Shown: positions 22,232 through 35,402, counted from the first letter of the stretch. The stretch: DNA of 64,000 nt from Torreya grandis (GCA_037957365.1 JARHVA010006311.1:372001-436000); one strand, 5' to 3'. Numbers and translations are program-made. Notes: a model not told the origin generated them from the letters alone.

Positions 22232-24109
22232 TCATGTTATTACTTTGATTTCAACAACACAAAGATCAAATGCAATATACTATTTGATACAAAGGTAGGG
22301 ACTAGCCACTACATGTCCCTTATTTAGTTTTGTAATATATATTATATTTAAAAAAATAAAAAAATAGACAAGTTTTAATTTTTAGTTTTTAATTGGTTAG
22401 AGGAAAATGATAAGACTATTTTTTGAGTAAAATCAAGTATTTATCATATAAAAAATGTAAAAAAATGTCTCTAACAAATTCATAGATGCATCATATTGTA
22501 TAATTAATAGGGATACCACAACACTTTATAATAATAAAGTGTTATAAAATTAACATTTCACATTGAAAACTATGTCACCCAATTTATTATATCACAAACA
22601 TAATAACACTTACCATACCCATTAGTAATTGTGACACACCCATAAAACTTAAATGAGGGGAAAATATGGTTGAGGCTATCATGAGTAGATTGTGATTAGT
22701 ACGATGCTCTAAGCAATGACATAATGCCACATCATTAAATTTTTAAGGTTTTATAGTTTGTGGAAAAACTAATTTTTTTAAATGTTTTAATGGTAGTTAT
22801 TGTATTGTGTGTCTCATGTATCATTATTTCTTGTATTGTTTTGCATTAAATTCCATATTGTTTTGCATTAAATTCCATGGGTGCAAAGCACACATTTCAC
22901 ATCATGGTGATGGCAGTAGTTTTGCTTTGTTGTTTACTATAGAATTTATCTATGTCACTGTATTTTCTCATGTTGAAACCAAATGTTGCTATTCTTAGAG
23001 ATATTTTGTATATTTTTATCATTGCTTTTGAAACTTAATGAATGTGTTTTGTAATTTATTTTTATTTTCAAATAATTTGTGACTTTAGTCAAATTTATCG
23101 ATCTCAATAATTCATGTGTCTCAATCCCACAATATCGAGGTAACAAGGTTATAGAATAACAAAATTAATATTTTCTATGCAAGTCATCTCCTATGGAATC
23201 TGTAGATGCATTAGATATTTTAATTTACCTTTATGTTTGCTCAAGTCCAATTTTTTTTTATCTTTAATTTTGTTGTAGCCACATAGAATAATTTTGTGCA
23301 ATGCGTGTTTATTGAGATCCAAATATTTATTCTCTTCTACCCTTACCATGTCCACTTAAAGAAAGGCATAGAAATATTTCATTGCTTCAAGCATGGGCTC
23401 ATGGAGAGACAGAGTTATATTAAAAAATACTAATAAAGAATATAAGAATTTAATAAAATATGTGACATAAAAAAAACATGTGGCAATCATCCTAGCATCA
23501 TGGGGTCATGGAGACATAGAGTGTCTCTTTCATTTCAATGTGGCCTCAATGAACTTATGGATGCATTGAAATTTGAAATCTAATTTATATTTGCATGTGT
23601 TTGTTTTCTCTTATACATAACAAGTTAAAATATTTGTGATCACATCTTTCAAATAAATAATGATAAATATATGAGATCACCTTAAAAGTGAATTCTTAAG
23701 AAAATGACACTTGACATGTTAAATGGAGTCACAAAAGTATGGAGACTTTAGAACATAACTTAAATCTCTGTAATATCAATGAAAACATGTGGCAGTCAGA
23801 ATGGGATCACAAAATTACAGAGTTGTAGAGTCTTTCAAAACATAATTTAGACTTTAAAATAAAAGAGGTCTCCACAGATGCATTAACATATGAAACTTGA
23901 TTTAAACCATGGTCAAGTTTGCTCAATACAAAAATCTCTAGAAATATAAAAAATAAAGTGAACATTAACTTTGGATATATGCCATGACCACCAATTAATT
24001 TAATTTTTTTACAATGGAAGAAAACACATGGCCATTAGAATAGAATAATGGGGTCACAAAGGTCAAGAAACTATTTTACTTATTTTTCCCACTAGTTTAC
24101 ATAAGAAAA
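22232..24109. other. No gene seen; weak dispersed repeats
   Basis: Phrases such as (A/C)ATGTGGCA(A/G)TC(A/G)... followed by GGGTCATGGAGAC or GGGATCACAAAATTACAGAG, and GGA.CT.TAGATGCATTA.A, recur near 23,190, 23,475, 23,785 and 24,030. They suggest an old diverged tandem duplication of about 300 bp. No coding frame. Confidence 0.4.
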
Positions 24110-24366
24110 TGTGGGTAAGTGCACAAAATTGGGGGACAAAAAGGGACTACTCGTGGACATATTGTTTTTGAAAAATGAGAAATCTTAATTTTTATAGATT
24201 ATTTGAGATGGCTACACTCAAAATTTGAAAATGATATAAAAACATGAATTATATAATTTTAAGTCTAGTTTCTAAAACACTAATTATTTTTCAAAATTAT
24301 CAAGTATAAGTAGGTCAAACATCTAAAATTTAAAGAGAAACTCATTTAAAAAAATATAATAGATTG

Positions 24367-25306
24367 TGTTAGGTGTGAAGTTACTATTCACACTTCACTA
24401 TTCACAGTCATTATTCATGGTGATATGGCATGTTGGTGATGTGGTTGGTTAGTGATGTGGTTATTTGGTGATGTGGAATGGCCCACAATGGGTGGTATGG
24501 TGCATATAACATCTTTCATGTTTAAAAGATGAGGAGAGAGAAATAAGGTACATTTATCCACTTAATCAAATGGATTGGCTTTTTTGGATGCATGTGAGGA
24601 CGTGATGAGAGTAGATCTCATGATTTCATTTAAGTATTTGCTTGTGGGGTGCAGTTATCTATGGGCTCCTATTGGATGAGGTCAAAAGTTGGGAATCTTT
24701 TGATTCATGTGAATGCACATGGGAAAATGGTGGACATGGATCACTATGCTAGATTGAGGTCACATGTGAAGTGGGGCATATCACTTTGGATTGCACATGG
24801 AGTAGTTAAGGGGGCATCGTTAGATGCCATTCAAGGATTGACTTGGCACATGGGAGAAACATGGTTTTCTATTCATGAATAGTGCACCCACATCAAGGAT
24901 GGCAAATTTTCTCCTCTCTTTTATTGCAAATGTTATTTAATCATGCCTTCCTCTTTGTATTTTTTATCTAATTAGTGGATCCATGCAAACTTGTGCTTGC
25001 ATGCTTAGAGATTAGATCCTTAAGGCTATGCTATGCTTGGTTTAAAACTTGAATGCTTTAGGAGTAAGCATTGAGTGCTTGGTTGTTAGCATTGTAAGGA
25101 GTTGTTGGAGGAGTTGTGTAGAAGAGATTAATGATGTTAATAAAAAGTATGAAAGTTACCAATTTGCCCCATGGTTTTTTACCTTTCTATTTTTGCAAGG
25201 GTTTTTCAAGCAATCTCTTGTGTAATGTGTTCCCTTTTACCTCTTGATTTTGTAGCTTATTTTTATGCATTATTTACTTGCACAGTAGGATATATTTTTA
25301 TTAACA
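24367..25306 (+). mobile_element. 5' LTR of the Copia-like element
   Basis: TGTTAGGTGTGAAG...TTAACA. It shares with the 3' copy TTCATGGTGAT, GCATGTTGGTGATGTGGTTG, ATTTATCCACTTA, CACTATGCTAG, TTGCCCC(A/G)TGGTTTTT and TTTACTTGCACA. Estimated identity by eye is around 85 percent. Confidence 0.9.
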
Positions 25307-25308
25307 TG

Positions 25309-25320
25309 TGGTATCAGAGC
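25309..25320 (+). other. Primer-binding site TGGTATCAGAGC
   Basis: Exact complement of the 3' end of plant initiator tRNA-Met, two bases after the LTR end. Confidence 0.95.
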
Positions 25321-26810
25321 CTTGGTGAAAAACTCTTATTTGAGTATATTCTATTGAAAAGTTGTTTTGTGCAAGTTAAAGATATTGTGACAAGATGAGA
25401 GCCCAACTTCAAGAGAAGAACAAAAAAATAGTTTTTTATTGGTAGGTATATCTCCATGGTGCAAGGTGGAGGATCTCTTCGGGAAGATCATGTTCTCTTC
25501 ATGTTGCTAAAGAGTAACCTATAGATGAGTAGAGGATAAGCTAAAAAAGCTTTGCCAGATAAGTCAGTAGCCTACATAATGTTCCTATTGAATATGAAGT
25601 TGGACTCCTTTAGAGGAGGTTGAGGATAAGGCATGACCTTGTTGTGGTTCTTGGAAAAAAGAAGAAGAAGGGGTGTATGATGTAGTATCCTAATAACAAC
25701 ATGTTATTATCTGAGATGTTAGAAAAAAAAATCCATGCAAAGGAAGGAGGTACAAAGAAACATGAAGTTGTACCTATTTTAAAGTAGTTGAGAATGAGGA
25801 AGATGAAGATGTAGATAAACAAGTAAGACCTAGTGTTTCTAGAAGGAGAAGGTCATATGTTTGGACATGTAGTAGAGTAGTGGTGCATTTTAGATGCATT
25901 TTTTAGGCTCAAAAACTTGGTAGGTGCACTGATACACTGAATAATATGATGAATTACTTGGAGCTGTCATTGGTCCATTTGTGTTATGTTTTTAGCTAAA
26001 AGACTATGTGGAGAAGTCTATTTTTGACTTCTATGATATCTTATCTCCTCACTACTATTAAGAGTGCTACATGCACTACTTGTCATTCAAGGATTTGGAG
26101 TAGTGTGATTCCTATATGGAGATATTTCTTAGGGAGAGAAAGATAGATGGATGGGGCAAAAGTGTTGGTTTGTATATTGAAGAAATCACTACATGGGTTG
26201 GTATAGGTATCACACATGTAGTATAAAATATTCAGTACCTTCATGGAGAGCCAGAGTGCTTAGCAAATATTGTTATTATGTGTTGATGACATGTTAGATG
26301 TAGGCTCCAACATGATTACTATTTTGATGGCTCAATGACAAGGATGTGATGAAGGTGGTAGGAAGAGATAACCAAGGATGGAGATGTGCAAAGACAAAAA
26401 ATCAAATAAGTACCCCACTTTTTGTATTATAAGTTGTCTTCCTAGAATCATCCTATAATAGTGAATAAAACATGTTGTTTTATCTTGTGTATTAGATTCA
26501 TTAGGAGTAGAAAGTCTTGTTATGCCATGGTGAGTACTAGACTGGATACTTCCAAAGTAGTGGGAGTTGTGAGTGGTTCATGGTAGAATCTAGATAGGAT
26601 GATTTATCTATGTTATGGAGAAGTGATTTATCACTTCAGTGATGTAATCTAATATGAAGGAGCATATGTTGACAAAGTCAGTTAGGGTAGAGAAGTTTTA
26701 GTAGTACAATAAAACTTCTATTAGGTTTGTGTCAAGGTAGTAGTGGGCATAGATGGATAGCTAGTTGTAGAATAATTATGTGTGGTAAAAGCCTATGTAT
26801 ATATTGACTT
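25321..26810 (+). other. Interior of the Copia-like element, no domain recognised
   Basis: Purine-rich plus-strand DNA with many stops in every frame. No zinc knuckle, integrase or RT motif is visible. The short open stretches are not supportable as genes. It looks like a deletion derivative or a LARD-type non-autonomous interior. Confidence 0.6.
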
Positions 26811-26822
26811 CAAGTGGAAGTA
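26811..26822 (+). other. Polypurine tract
   Basis: CAAGTGGAAGTA ends exactly at the start of the 3' LTR. It is close to the CAAGTGGGAG tract common in plant Copia elements. Confidence 0.75.
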
Positions 26823-27773
26823 TGTTAGGTGTGAAATCAATATTCACAATCACTATTTATAGTCACTATTCATGGTGATGTAGCATGTTGGTGATGTGGT
26901 TGGTTAGTGATGTGGCTGATTAGTGATATGGCATGACCCTTGGTGGGTGGTATGGCCCATGAAGCATATTTCATGTTAAAAAGATAAGGAGAGAAAAATG
27001 GGGCACATTTATCCACTTAGTCACATGGGTTGGCTTTTTTAGATTCATGTGAGAACATGATGGTAATGGATCTCATGATTCCATTTAAGCATGTGCTTAT
27101 GGGATGCAATTTATCCATGGACTCTTGTTGGATGAGGTCAATAGTTGAGAATATTTTGACTCATGTGAATTCACATGGGAAAATGGGGTACATGGATCAC
27201 TATGCTAGGTTGAGATCACATGTGAAGTGGCGTGTAACACTTTGGAGTGCATGTGGAGTAGTCAAGGGGGCATCATGAGATTCCATCAAGGCTTGCCTTG
27301 GCACATTGGGGAGACATGGTTCCTTATTCATGAATAGTGCACCTACTTCAAGGATGATGCATTTTATCCTCTTTCTTTATTTTCTCTCTTATTGTAAATG
27401 CTATTTAAGCTTGTCTTCTTCTTTGTATTTTTTATCCAATTAGTGGATCTATGCAATCTTTTGATTGCATGCTTGGAGGTTGGATATTAAAGGCTATGTT
27501 ATGCTTGGTTCACAACTTGAATGCTTCAGGAGTTAGCATTGAGTGCTTGGTTGTCAGCACTGTAAGGAGTTGTAGGAGGAGCTATGCAGAAGAGATTGAT
27601 GATGTTAATGAGAAGTTTAGAAGCTGCCATTTTGCCCCGTGGTTTTTCACTTTGCTAATTTTGTAAGTGTTTTCCACGTAATCTCTTGTGTAATATGTTC
27701 CCTTTTATCTCTTGATTTTGTATCTTGTTTTTTGCATTATTTACTTGCACAATAGGATATTATTTTCCTAACA
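26823..27773 (+). mobile_element. 3' LTR of the Copia-like element
   Basis: TGTTAGGTGTGAAATC...CCTAACA. A TATA-like CTATTTAAG lies at 27,401. The open stretches at 27,030-27,666 are by-products of the LTR. Confidence 0.9.
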
Positions 27774-28345
27774 AATTGTCAACTGTGTAACCCATCATTT
27801 TTTGAGTGTCATTTAATATTATTTTAAACTATTTGGTGAAAATTTAGATAAGATCATATAGTTTTTTATCTATGTTTTTTTTAAATTAGTAAATATTTTG
27901 TTTTATTAATTTTACAAGTAAATAGAAACTGAAAAAATAGATAGTCATGCAACCCCCTAATTACCTAATTTTGTTTTTGTGTGTATATAGAATTAGTCTT
28001 AGTTTGTGACCTTGTAGTTTTTTTTAAATTTATATCAATGAAAAAAATACATAAACATATATAGACATGTATAATTGTAGCATATAGTGGCCTAAAAAAA
28101 CATGGTTATTAATCAATATAGATAAAAACCTTAAAATAGTAAAAAATTAAAAAAATTATATATATGGAAAAAGGAGAGTGTGTTCAATGTCGTAATAATT
28201 TTAAGAAATGTATCGATGAAATTCATAGTGTTTATGATGACAAATGTTGGATTTTATTAATTTTTAGTCAAAAAATATGGATTCAGTGATTATTTATAGG
28301 TCTAAGCCTTGTAGACACTTGAAAAATACAACCTTGGTTGTTCCT

Positions 28346-29709
28346 CTCAGTTCTAGTTCTTTCCCATTGTTGAAAGGCTCATTATTGTAAAGATCAAATC
28401 TACTCTTTTTGCTCTTTGATTATCTCTTTGTCTGACCAATGCCATTCTAATGACCTAGGGCTTATATCTTTCTCAGAATGATATCAACCTACTTATCTTT
28501 TGTCACTAAAAGTTTTGAATCTGCACCTATTTTTCAACTACCTAGACACTTACGTCCTAATCAGACACATACATCAACACAAGTTTCATATTTTGATGTA
28601 AGTGTTCAATGCCCTAAAGTCATCCAATTTACAAATGGAATGTATTCATGTGGTCGACCTAAGTGATTTAATGTAAGATATTATCCAAAGGTATTGGTAA
28701 AAATATAGGATCAGTCCTCATTCATTCCTCACATAACATAGACTTACCAACTCACAACACAACTTACCAAAGGCATTCAAACAAGCACTTAAGTGAGCAA
28801 AGCTTCCATATTTTATCATATTTCTATATTAGTCATAGGGACAACACATCTATAGATTTGAAGTCCTAAATGAGCATGCCATGAGTTCTATTTCTCAAGT
28901 TACAATCTGAGTCACTCTATATACTTGTTTAATACACATTACATGATACACACACAAGCCAACACGTATGGGAAAACTACATAAATCTAAGGCCCTCTTC
29001 AGAGTATTGGATTTGTAGGTAGTTCTCATTGACATAAGGGTCTTTGAGGATGTTTGATATCATAAACCCATTAACTTATTTTTCCATAACCACTATGAAG
29101 ATAAATATCTACGATTTTGTTATTTGACAAAGAGTGACAACTCATAATCTAGATATGATCATACCAAAGCGAAGGTGAAATAGAACCCAAAATATTCCAA
29201 GTTATTACATCTAAATCCAATAGGTATTCCATATATGAAACCTACGTCTAGGTTAGATAAAAACATTGATGCAACCATCTGAGGTCGATGCAAGTATCCG
29301 AGACTACACAAGTCAAATCCCTAAAATTTGTTGATTGATATAGAATCCTTTTCCATTTTGCTTCCTCATTATTTCAAATCTGAATCTATGTTAGCATCTA
29401 AACCAACTATCTTATTTTCATTAACATTGTAATATCTAGTATAATTGTATTTTCTATTTTTAATATATCTCAATGTAATAAATTTAGTAAATGTTTTATC
29501 TAAATTTTTAATTAATTATTCTACTATAAATATATTTATTACCCTTGTAATTATTGATTTTTATATTATTAATCCTAACCACAAATAATTCTTATAAAAA
29601 ACTTAAGGTTAAATATTTGATGAATCTGACCTCTAAGTTCTCCTTTGAAAGAGGCCACAAAGTTATACCAATTTTTTGCTAAGAAGTAGAAGACTTTGTA
29701 AAGTGATTA
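28346..29709. other. No gene seen
   Basis: AT-rich DNA of mixed composition. The short ORF at 28,478-28,666 has no motif and no repeat structure was found. Confidence 0.5.
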
Positions 29710-30082
29710 ATGATGGAAAGTGAAGGCCTACAAAGCATGGTGATTATATTTGAAAATTGTGCCATTTGTCTATTGCCACCATCCTGTACTATTCGCAGAT
29801 ATCACCTGATAATTTCCTTTCCTTTTGTCTTTTCATTTTCCTTTGGGGATGAATTCGACTTCGTTTCATCGTCAAGATTTGACGGCATGGATATTTTGGG
29901 CTGAGCTGACACTGGCAGAGTATTCAAGGCTTATGTGCGATTGGTTGGAGCTTCTGGTACGATGGATTTTTGGATGGCTTAGGCTAAATATTTTAACCAA
30001 ACGTTTCCTCTACCTTCGGGATTTTGATAAAATTGTCAAAGGCATTGGGCACTTGGCATGGTACTTTTACACTACACACTAG
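29710..30082 (+). other. GC-richer, CpG-retaining island with short overlapping ORFs
   Basis: About 300 bp (29,770-30,060) hold around nine CpGs and a GC content visibly above the neighbours. Two overlapping plus-strand frames (29,710-29,904, 64 aa; 29,825-30,082, 85 aa) are open. The second is Trp/Leu-rich (LTAWIFWAELTLAEYSRL, WLELLVRWIFGWLRL). The minus strand also has a hydrophilic open stretch (MPSNLDDETKSNSSPKENEK). I recognise neither. It could be an exon, a captured gene piece or a younger insertion. Confidence 0.35.
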
Positions 30083-30794
30083 ATGCTTCAGGGTATCAAA
30101 TTTTTTTTCACCTTCTCTGAAAATAGAACCATTTGTGTATGAAAATTAAATAGACAACAAATTATTCAAAAAAATCTCTCATGACAGTCAAATTTATGGG
30201 CAATTATTTTTATTAATATTTTATATTATTAAAATTTAATTTCATTATTATTTTCAATTGTTATTATAAATTATATTTATTGATTTAATTAATAGAATCA
30301 CTATATATTTATTTATTTAAAAGTTATTGAGAGACATCCATTCTAAGTGTTTATTTTGGAGGTGTCACATACCATTCAATTTAATGATTTCATTAATTTC
30401 TTTACAATTTTTTAACTAATTGGTGAACGATGGACATAATCTATTTTTATCTTTATATGGGACTTGAAAAAAAATTGTGGAAGAAAAAGGTCCCAAAGTC
30501 CATCATATACTCTAAGATATTACGATTTTTAATTGAATTTTTTAAGCAAGAAGAAAACTTCCTTATAATGATCAAATAGATTTCAAATTTAATTTGAAAT
30601 TATTATGTGAAGGTCAAATAGTCAAATTTGATATCAGTCATTTTTATTACCATTTCACACTATTATACTCTACTACAATTTTTAATTTCCATTGTAAGTT
30701 ATATTTATTAACATAATTAAAATTTAAATTCTTTTTTGGCTAAAAACCATGATAAAAGATAATTTAAGTCACAAACAAACAAATGATATTCCTA
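30083..30794. other. No gene seen
   Basis: Very AT-rich spacer before the tandem array. Confidence 0.5.
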
Positions 30795-31689
30795 AGTAGT
30801 ATTTTATGCAGTGCAAACAATCAAAATGATAGAAGAGACAAGCGAGGTTTAAGAAGCACAAAAGATAAGTTTTGTTCAATTTTACAAACTATACACATGT
30901 TGTTGGTAGCTGAAGTACTATGATTGTTGTAGTGTTTAACTATTTAGTGTCTCCCATCTCTACTGTGTTATCCATTTTTATTATAATGATATTCATTAAT
31001 TTAGCCTCATTGATCTCTAAAAGTTTACCTTTTTTTGTTCAACACGATCTTAATGAAATGAAAGTGATGTAAGGAAAAATGAAAAAATCTCAATTGCCTT
31101 CATATAATAATAAAATAAATAATGAAAAGTAGTATTTATTGCAAGGTAAATAATTAAAATGACAGAAGAGACAAGCAGGGTTCAGGAAGCACAAGAGACA
31201 AATCTTGTTCAATTTTAAAAACTATACACATGTTGTTGGTAGTTGAAGTACTATGATTGTTGTGGTGTTTAGATATTTAATGTCTTCCATCTCTACTGTT
31301 TTATCTATTTATATTATAGTGATATTCATTAATTTTAGTCTCATTGGTCTCTAAAACTCTATTTCTTCCCCCTCCTATTCAACACGATCTTAATCAAATG
31401 AAAGTGATGTGAGGACAAATACAAGACTCTCAATTGCCTTCATTTAATAAGAAAACAAACAAGGAAAAGTAGTATTTCATGTGGTGTAAATAATTAAAAT
31501 GGTAGAAGGGACAAGTGGGGTTTAGGAAGCACAAGAGACACGTCTTCTCCAAATTTACAAGCTATACACATGTTTTTAGTCACTAAAGTACTATGATTGT
31601 TGTGGTATTTAGGTATTTAATTTTTCTCATCTCTACTTTGTTATCCATTTCTATTATAGTGATAATCATTAATTTTAGCGTCATTGGTC

Positions 31690-31765
<76 letters not shown>

Positions 31766-31862
31766 CTTTTTGTTTAACACAATCTTAATCAAATGACAGT
31801 AATATGAGGACAAATAAGAACTCTCAATTGCTTTCATCTAATAATCAAACAAACAATGAAAT
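30795..31862. repeat. Three tandem units of about 340 bp
   Basis: Units start AGTAGTATTT at 30,795, 31,128 and 31,468 (333, 340 and about 395 bp). All contain ACAAG(C/T)(G/A)(A/G)GGTT(T/C)A(A/G)GAAGCAC, CTATACACATGTT, AAGTACTATGATTGTTGT and GATCTTAAT(G/C)AAATGA in order. The third is longer because of a TA tract. Confidence 0.95.
31693..31763. repeat. (TA)n microsatellite inside the third unit
   Basis: About 35 TA units replace a short CTCTAAAA(G/C)T(T/C)TA-type segment found in units 1 and 2. Confidence 0.98.
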
Positions 31863-34019
31863 TCAAGATCCTTTTTTATATTGCATACTCGACACTTGAG
31901 ATAAGTCATAAACCCCAACAATTCTATATAATTAAAGCATTTTTAAACATGTAAGGTTTTTTCACGAATAAAATATTAGGCACAATAAATAGGTAGAATT
32001 TCAACTATCAATACTTCGAAATAAACCAAAAAATCATGATTATACCTCTTAAATCATTGCTAGTTAGTAGATCAGGAAAAGAAACATAACATCAGTATGA
32101 AACCCCTATCTGTAATATATAAATAATAAAATAAATAATTGAAAACTATGCTCACTAAAGAATACAATGAATCGAGTCCACAATAAAGATTTAAACTAAA
32201 TAAATATTTGTAGAAAATTTCAAAGCATATAAACTTGATCATCACCTTTCTGTGATTCACAAACAAGTACCTTCAAGAATAATTCAAGATTAAAAAGTTG
32301 TGGTATTTTTAAAACCCATATCTAATATCAATATAATACCAAAATATAAGGGTTGAAATGAATGAAAACTATTCAAAGAAAAGATTAATCATATCATTTG
32401 TATTAGAAAATCTTTTTTGAAAACAAATTGTGATATTTATTCTTTATTTAATTGAATAAGAAAAAAAATCATGCAATAAGTAACTCCTCAAAACTCACAA
32501 GCACTAACCATCAATATTTCACACAAAAATTGTAATTTCATAAAAATGAGTTCCAAAATAAATGCATGTGTATGCAACACAAAAGATTTGAATGAGATGG
32601 TTTTTTGGTCTTAAAATAACCCAACAAACAAAAAAATCAAAAGGGATTTAAGTTTGCATATGCCTCAACCCAATAAAATTATTACAATAAATAATAACAT
32701 TCATTTATTGTGTGAGGATGAAGAGACAAAAAGAATTGGGAAACTTACCTTTCGTGATAATGAGAAGACATGGAAGGGTGGAAGCAACCTGTAAAGATTC
32801 GTAATAGAAGCATATGATCAAACCATTACTAGAGACTCACATTCATAGAGAAAATGTGAAATTGGGAACAAACAATTGTAAAATTATGAATATATTATTT
32901 CATTTGAGGCCAATGAAATGCTACATAAGAAACAAGACAAATAACAAAAAAGATTTAAATATTCAATATAGTATTTTATGAAGAGGATTTGAGAATCCCA
33001 CTCCCACTTGTAGCATTTTTATGAAATCAAATCTCATTATATGATTCATGAATAAAAGAGATGGATACACAAGTAAATAGTAGCGAGTTAATGAGCTAAA
33101 TTAACTATTTTATAAAAAGAGTATTTATCTAGGCCTACTGGTAAAAGTTTAACTTAATTTATTCTAAACTTAAAACTTTGGAATAGGCATAATTTAAGCC
33201 TACTACCCAAATCAATAATAAATGCCAGTGTTATTGTGCTACAATACCATGTCACGAATAATTATTTATCACAATTCACATTTTCCAATCACATTGCCTT
33301 CAAATTCCAAGGCTCAATCAAAACACGTTACACCTCACTGTCAAATTAAGATGATGGATCAAACTCTAGAGTCAGATACTTTACTATTTTTGGGATTTGT
33401 ACCTTGCATTGACATTGAAACTAAAATGACATTGACATATATTTTTTAATATGGACCTTTTTTAATCATTCTTAACAATAATTTATACTTCTACCTCGTC
33501 ACCTCTTTTATAAATTTTGATTATTTTTTAAAGCCTAATTTCAAATTGGCCTTTTCTAACAGATTTGAAGTCCTTGGAAGGGATGGGCTTAATTTTAATC
33601 ATTGGATGCAAATAATCAATGTATATAATATTGTAGATTCATTCTAAAGAGTTAGAAATGTCTTTTTAAGTTTCATGTTCATATGGAACCATATGTACTT
33701 CGTATGGATATGCTTATAAAAAATATTAGAGTGACAAATATATGGTGTACAATTAATTACACACTCTATATTCATTTCAAAGAGTGTAAAATGAATTTAA
33801 AATGAATCTATAGTATGTTATCTAGGGGTTAAAATTGAAGGGAAACTATGTTTGTTACATAATTTTTTTATGATAGTTATGTATATTCAACATCGCCCTT
33901 CATATTTTTATATAATTTATAGTAGAATAAGAAAATATTAAATTATATATACTAGTACAAATATTTTAAATAAAATTTAATCTTAAAACTATCGATAGAT
34001 ACCAATCTAACGTCCTCAC
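31863..34019. other. No gene seen
   Basis: AT-rich DNA. Small ORFs (32,072-32,266; 33,222-33,449) carry no motif. Confidence 0.5.
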
Positions 34020-34145
34020 TTTCTCTAGAAATTTTGTTTTTAAGTGGTGACAGAGAGCTTCAATTTAGCTACACGGTTATGTTGGACTTGAAAAGTCTTT
34101 TTTGGCAAAGGGTGGGAAGGCGGTGGCTCCAAACTCTACCGTAAG
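34020..34145 (+). other. Possible short exon-like segment with a splice donor
   Basis: A GC-richer stretch reads LSGDRELQFSYTVMLDLKSL and FWQRVGRRWLQTL and ends at CCGTAAGTTT (34,138), a good donor context. There is no acceptor partner or recognisable product, so it may be chance. Confidence 0.2.
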
Positions 34146-35100
34146 TTTACAATATCACAATTTTAAGAAAAATATCTCAGTATAGTCAGAAGAACATTAA
34201 ATTTTAAGGTCAACTGTTAAAAGTGAACACAATTATGGACATCACAACCCTCCACTATCATACCCAACAACCATTGTAGGATGCCTATCGATATAATAAT
34301 AAAATAAAATTTTATAATTTTTAATAGTCTACCCAAACATTCACCTTACATTTACTACAATTTATAAAAAAAAATGCATTTATATTTTATGACAAAAAAA
34401 ATTTAAATTCAATAATTGAACAATCAAATTAAATATTTGATTAAGTGAGTTGTAATCTAATAATGAAATTAACGGTGTAAAAGGTTTTGTCTAACCATCT
34501 ATCAAAGTGTAAATCTCATAAAATATTAAAAAGAAATAAAACTAAAATCATACCTTAAAAAAATTGACATAAAAAATACCCTTTCAATATTTGACACCAA
34601 ACCAAAAAAAACATTATATAGACCTAATCCTTATAAAAAAATAAATTTAAATAAATATAAAATAAAATAAAATAAAATAAAATGAAAAGAAAACTAAAAA
34701 AACTAGACACTTAAAAGTTATAGAATGGTGTATTTCCTATGTGGTGGATGGTAATCCATCATGTCATAAGGAACCCCCAATTTTATATAGTTTAGTTGTT
34801 TTCATTAAAACCTCATGACAATCAATAATTCGAGTGTTTTTATGATAAAGTTTGATATGAATGGAGAAATGATATGATGTAAAGATTAAAAAATGGACTT
34901 CCTGCGCATTTTGGAGCAGGACTTGACAGAAATATATGGTGAGAATCTGCTTTTTAAAGTCAATTATACATTAAACAAAATTGTTCCATTCAAATATCGA
35001 ACCACACTATTCAATTAAAAAGAAAAATTGTATCACATTATTTAATTAAAAAGAATCACTACATTACCACCCCAGTACATTATATTTCTTCCATAAACAA
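34146..35100. other. No gene seen
   Basis: AT-rich DNA with an (AAAAT)n run at 34,655-34,684. A lone GAGAATCTGCTTTTTAAAG near 34,943 is an outlying copy of the array word found at 35,403-36,490. Confidence 0.5.
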
Positions 35101-35402
35101 ATATGAATGTCCATTATATTGTAGCAGAAACTTTTTTACTCGGAATGATTGATATTTCGGGTCGTTTTGATGTGAAATTGATTGATTGACATGGCATTTG
35201 TTTTTTTTAACCGCGAATTTAGCTGAGTGAGAAATTTGTGAATTAAAAAGAACCGCATCTTGTTTTACTGTAAGGTGAAAGCGGCATGCTCAGATCTCAC
35301 CCTGACTAAGATTTTGAAATTCGGTCTTTCTGTCGAAATTTTATCGAACAATCAATCAATGATTTTAGTGATTTTATGATAAAGTTTAAGGGGCACTTAA
35401 GT
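35101..35402. other. CpG-retaining segment, no ORF
   Basis: Around eleven CpGs occur in 220 bp (35,135-35,350), including TCGGGTCGTTTT and AACCGCGAATTT, against very few nearby. No frame is open for long. It differs in base usage from the array that follows. Confidence 0.5.

Larger units (their letters stand above)
24367..27773 (+). mobile_element. Copia-like non-autonomous LTR retrotransposon
   Basis: Two direct LTRs (24,367-25,306, 940 bp; 26,823-27,773, 951 bp) each run TGTTAGG...AACA. A perfect initiator-Met primer site (25,309) and a CAAGTGGAAGTA tract before the second LTR complete the layout. Flanks GATTG and AATTG agree at 4 of 5 bases, and the empty-site copy near 63.3 kb reads GAATTG there. 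The interior is only about 1.5 kb with no gag, integrase or RT motif that I can see. The Copia label rests on the style of the primer and polypurine sites; a gypsy relative is possible. Confidence 0.85.
24110..28345 (+). repeat. LTR-like dispersed repeat, split by a Copia-like insertion
   Basis: Outside the insertion (24,110-24,366 plus 27,774 to about 28,345) the sequence aligns with the reverse complement of about 62,680-63,574. Shared words in order are GGTAAGTG, GACAAAAAGGG, TACACTCAAAATTTGAA, AGTCTAGTTTC, CATTTTTTGAG, GGATAAGATC/AGATAAGATC, ATAGTCAT, TAGAATTAG, TAGTGGCCTAAAAAA and CTAAGCCTT. It starts TGTGGGTAAGTG and has a TATA-like stretch near the far end, so it looks like a solo or fragmentary LTR. 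Confidence 0.8.

Noticed and set aside
27030..27666. Two plus-strand ORFs of 71-82 aa
   Set aside because: Inside the 3' LTR of the Copia-like element; the matching frames in the 5' LTR differ in length and stops.
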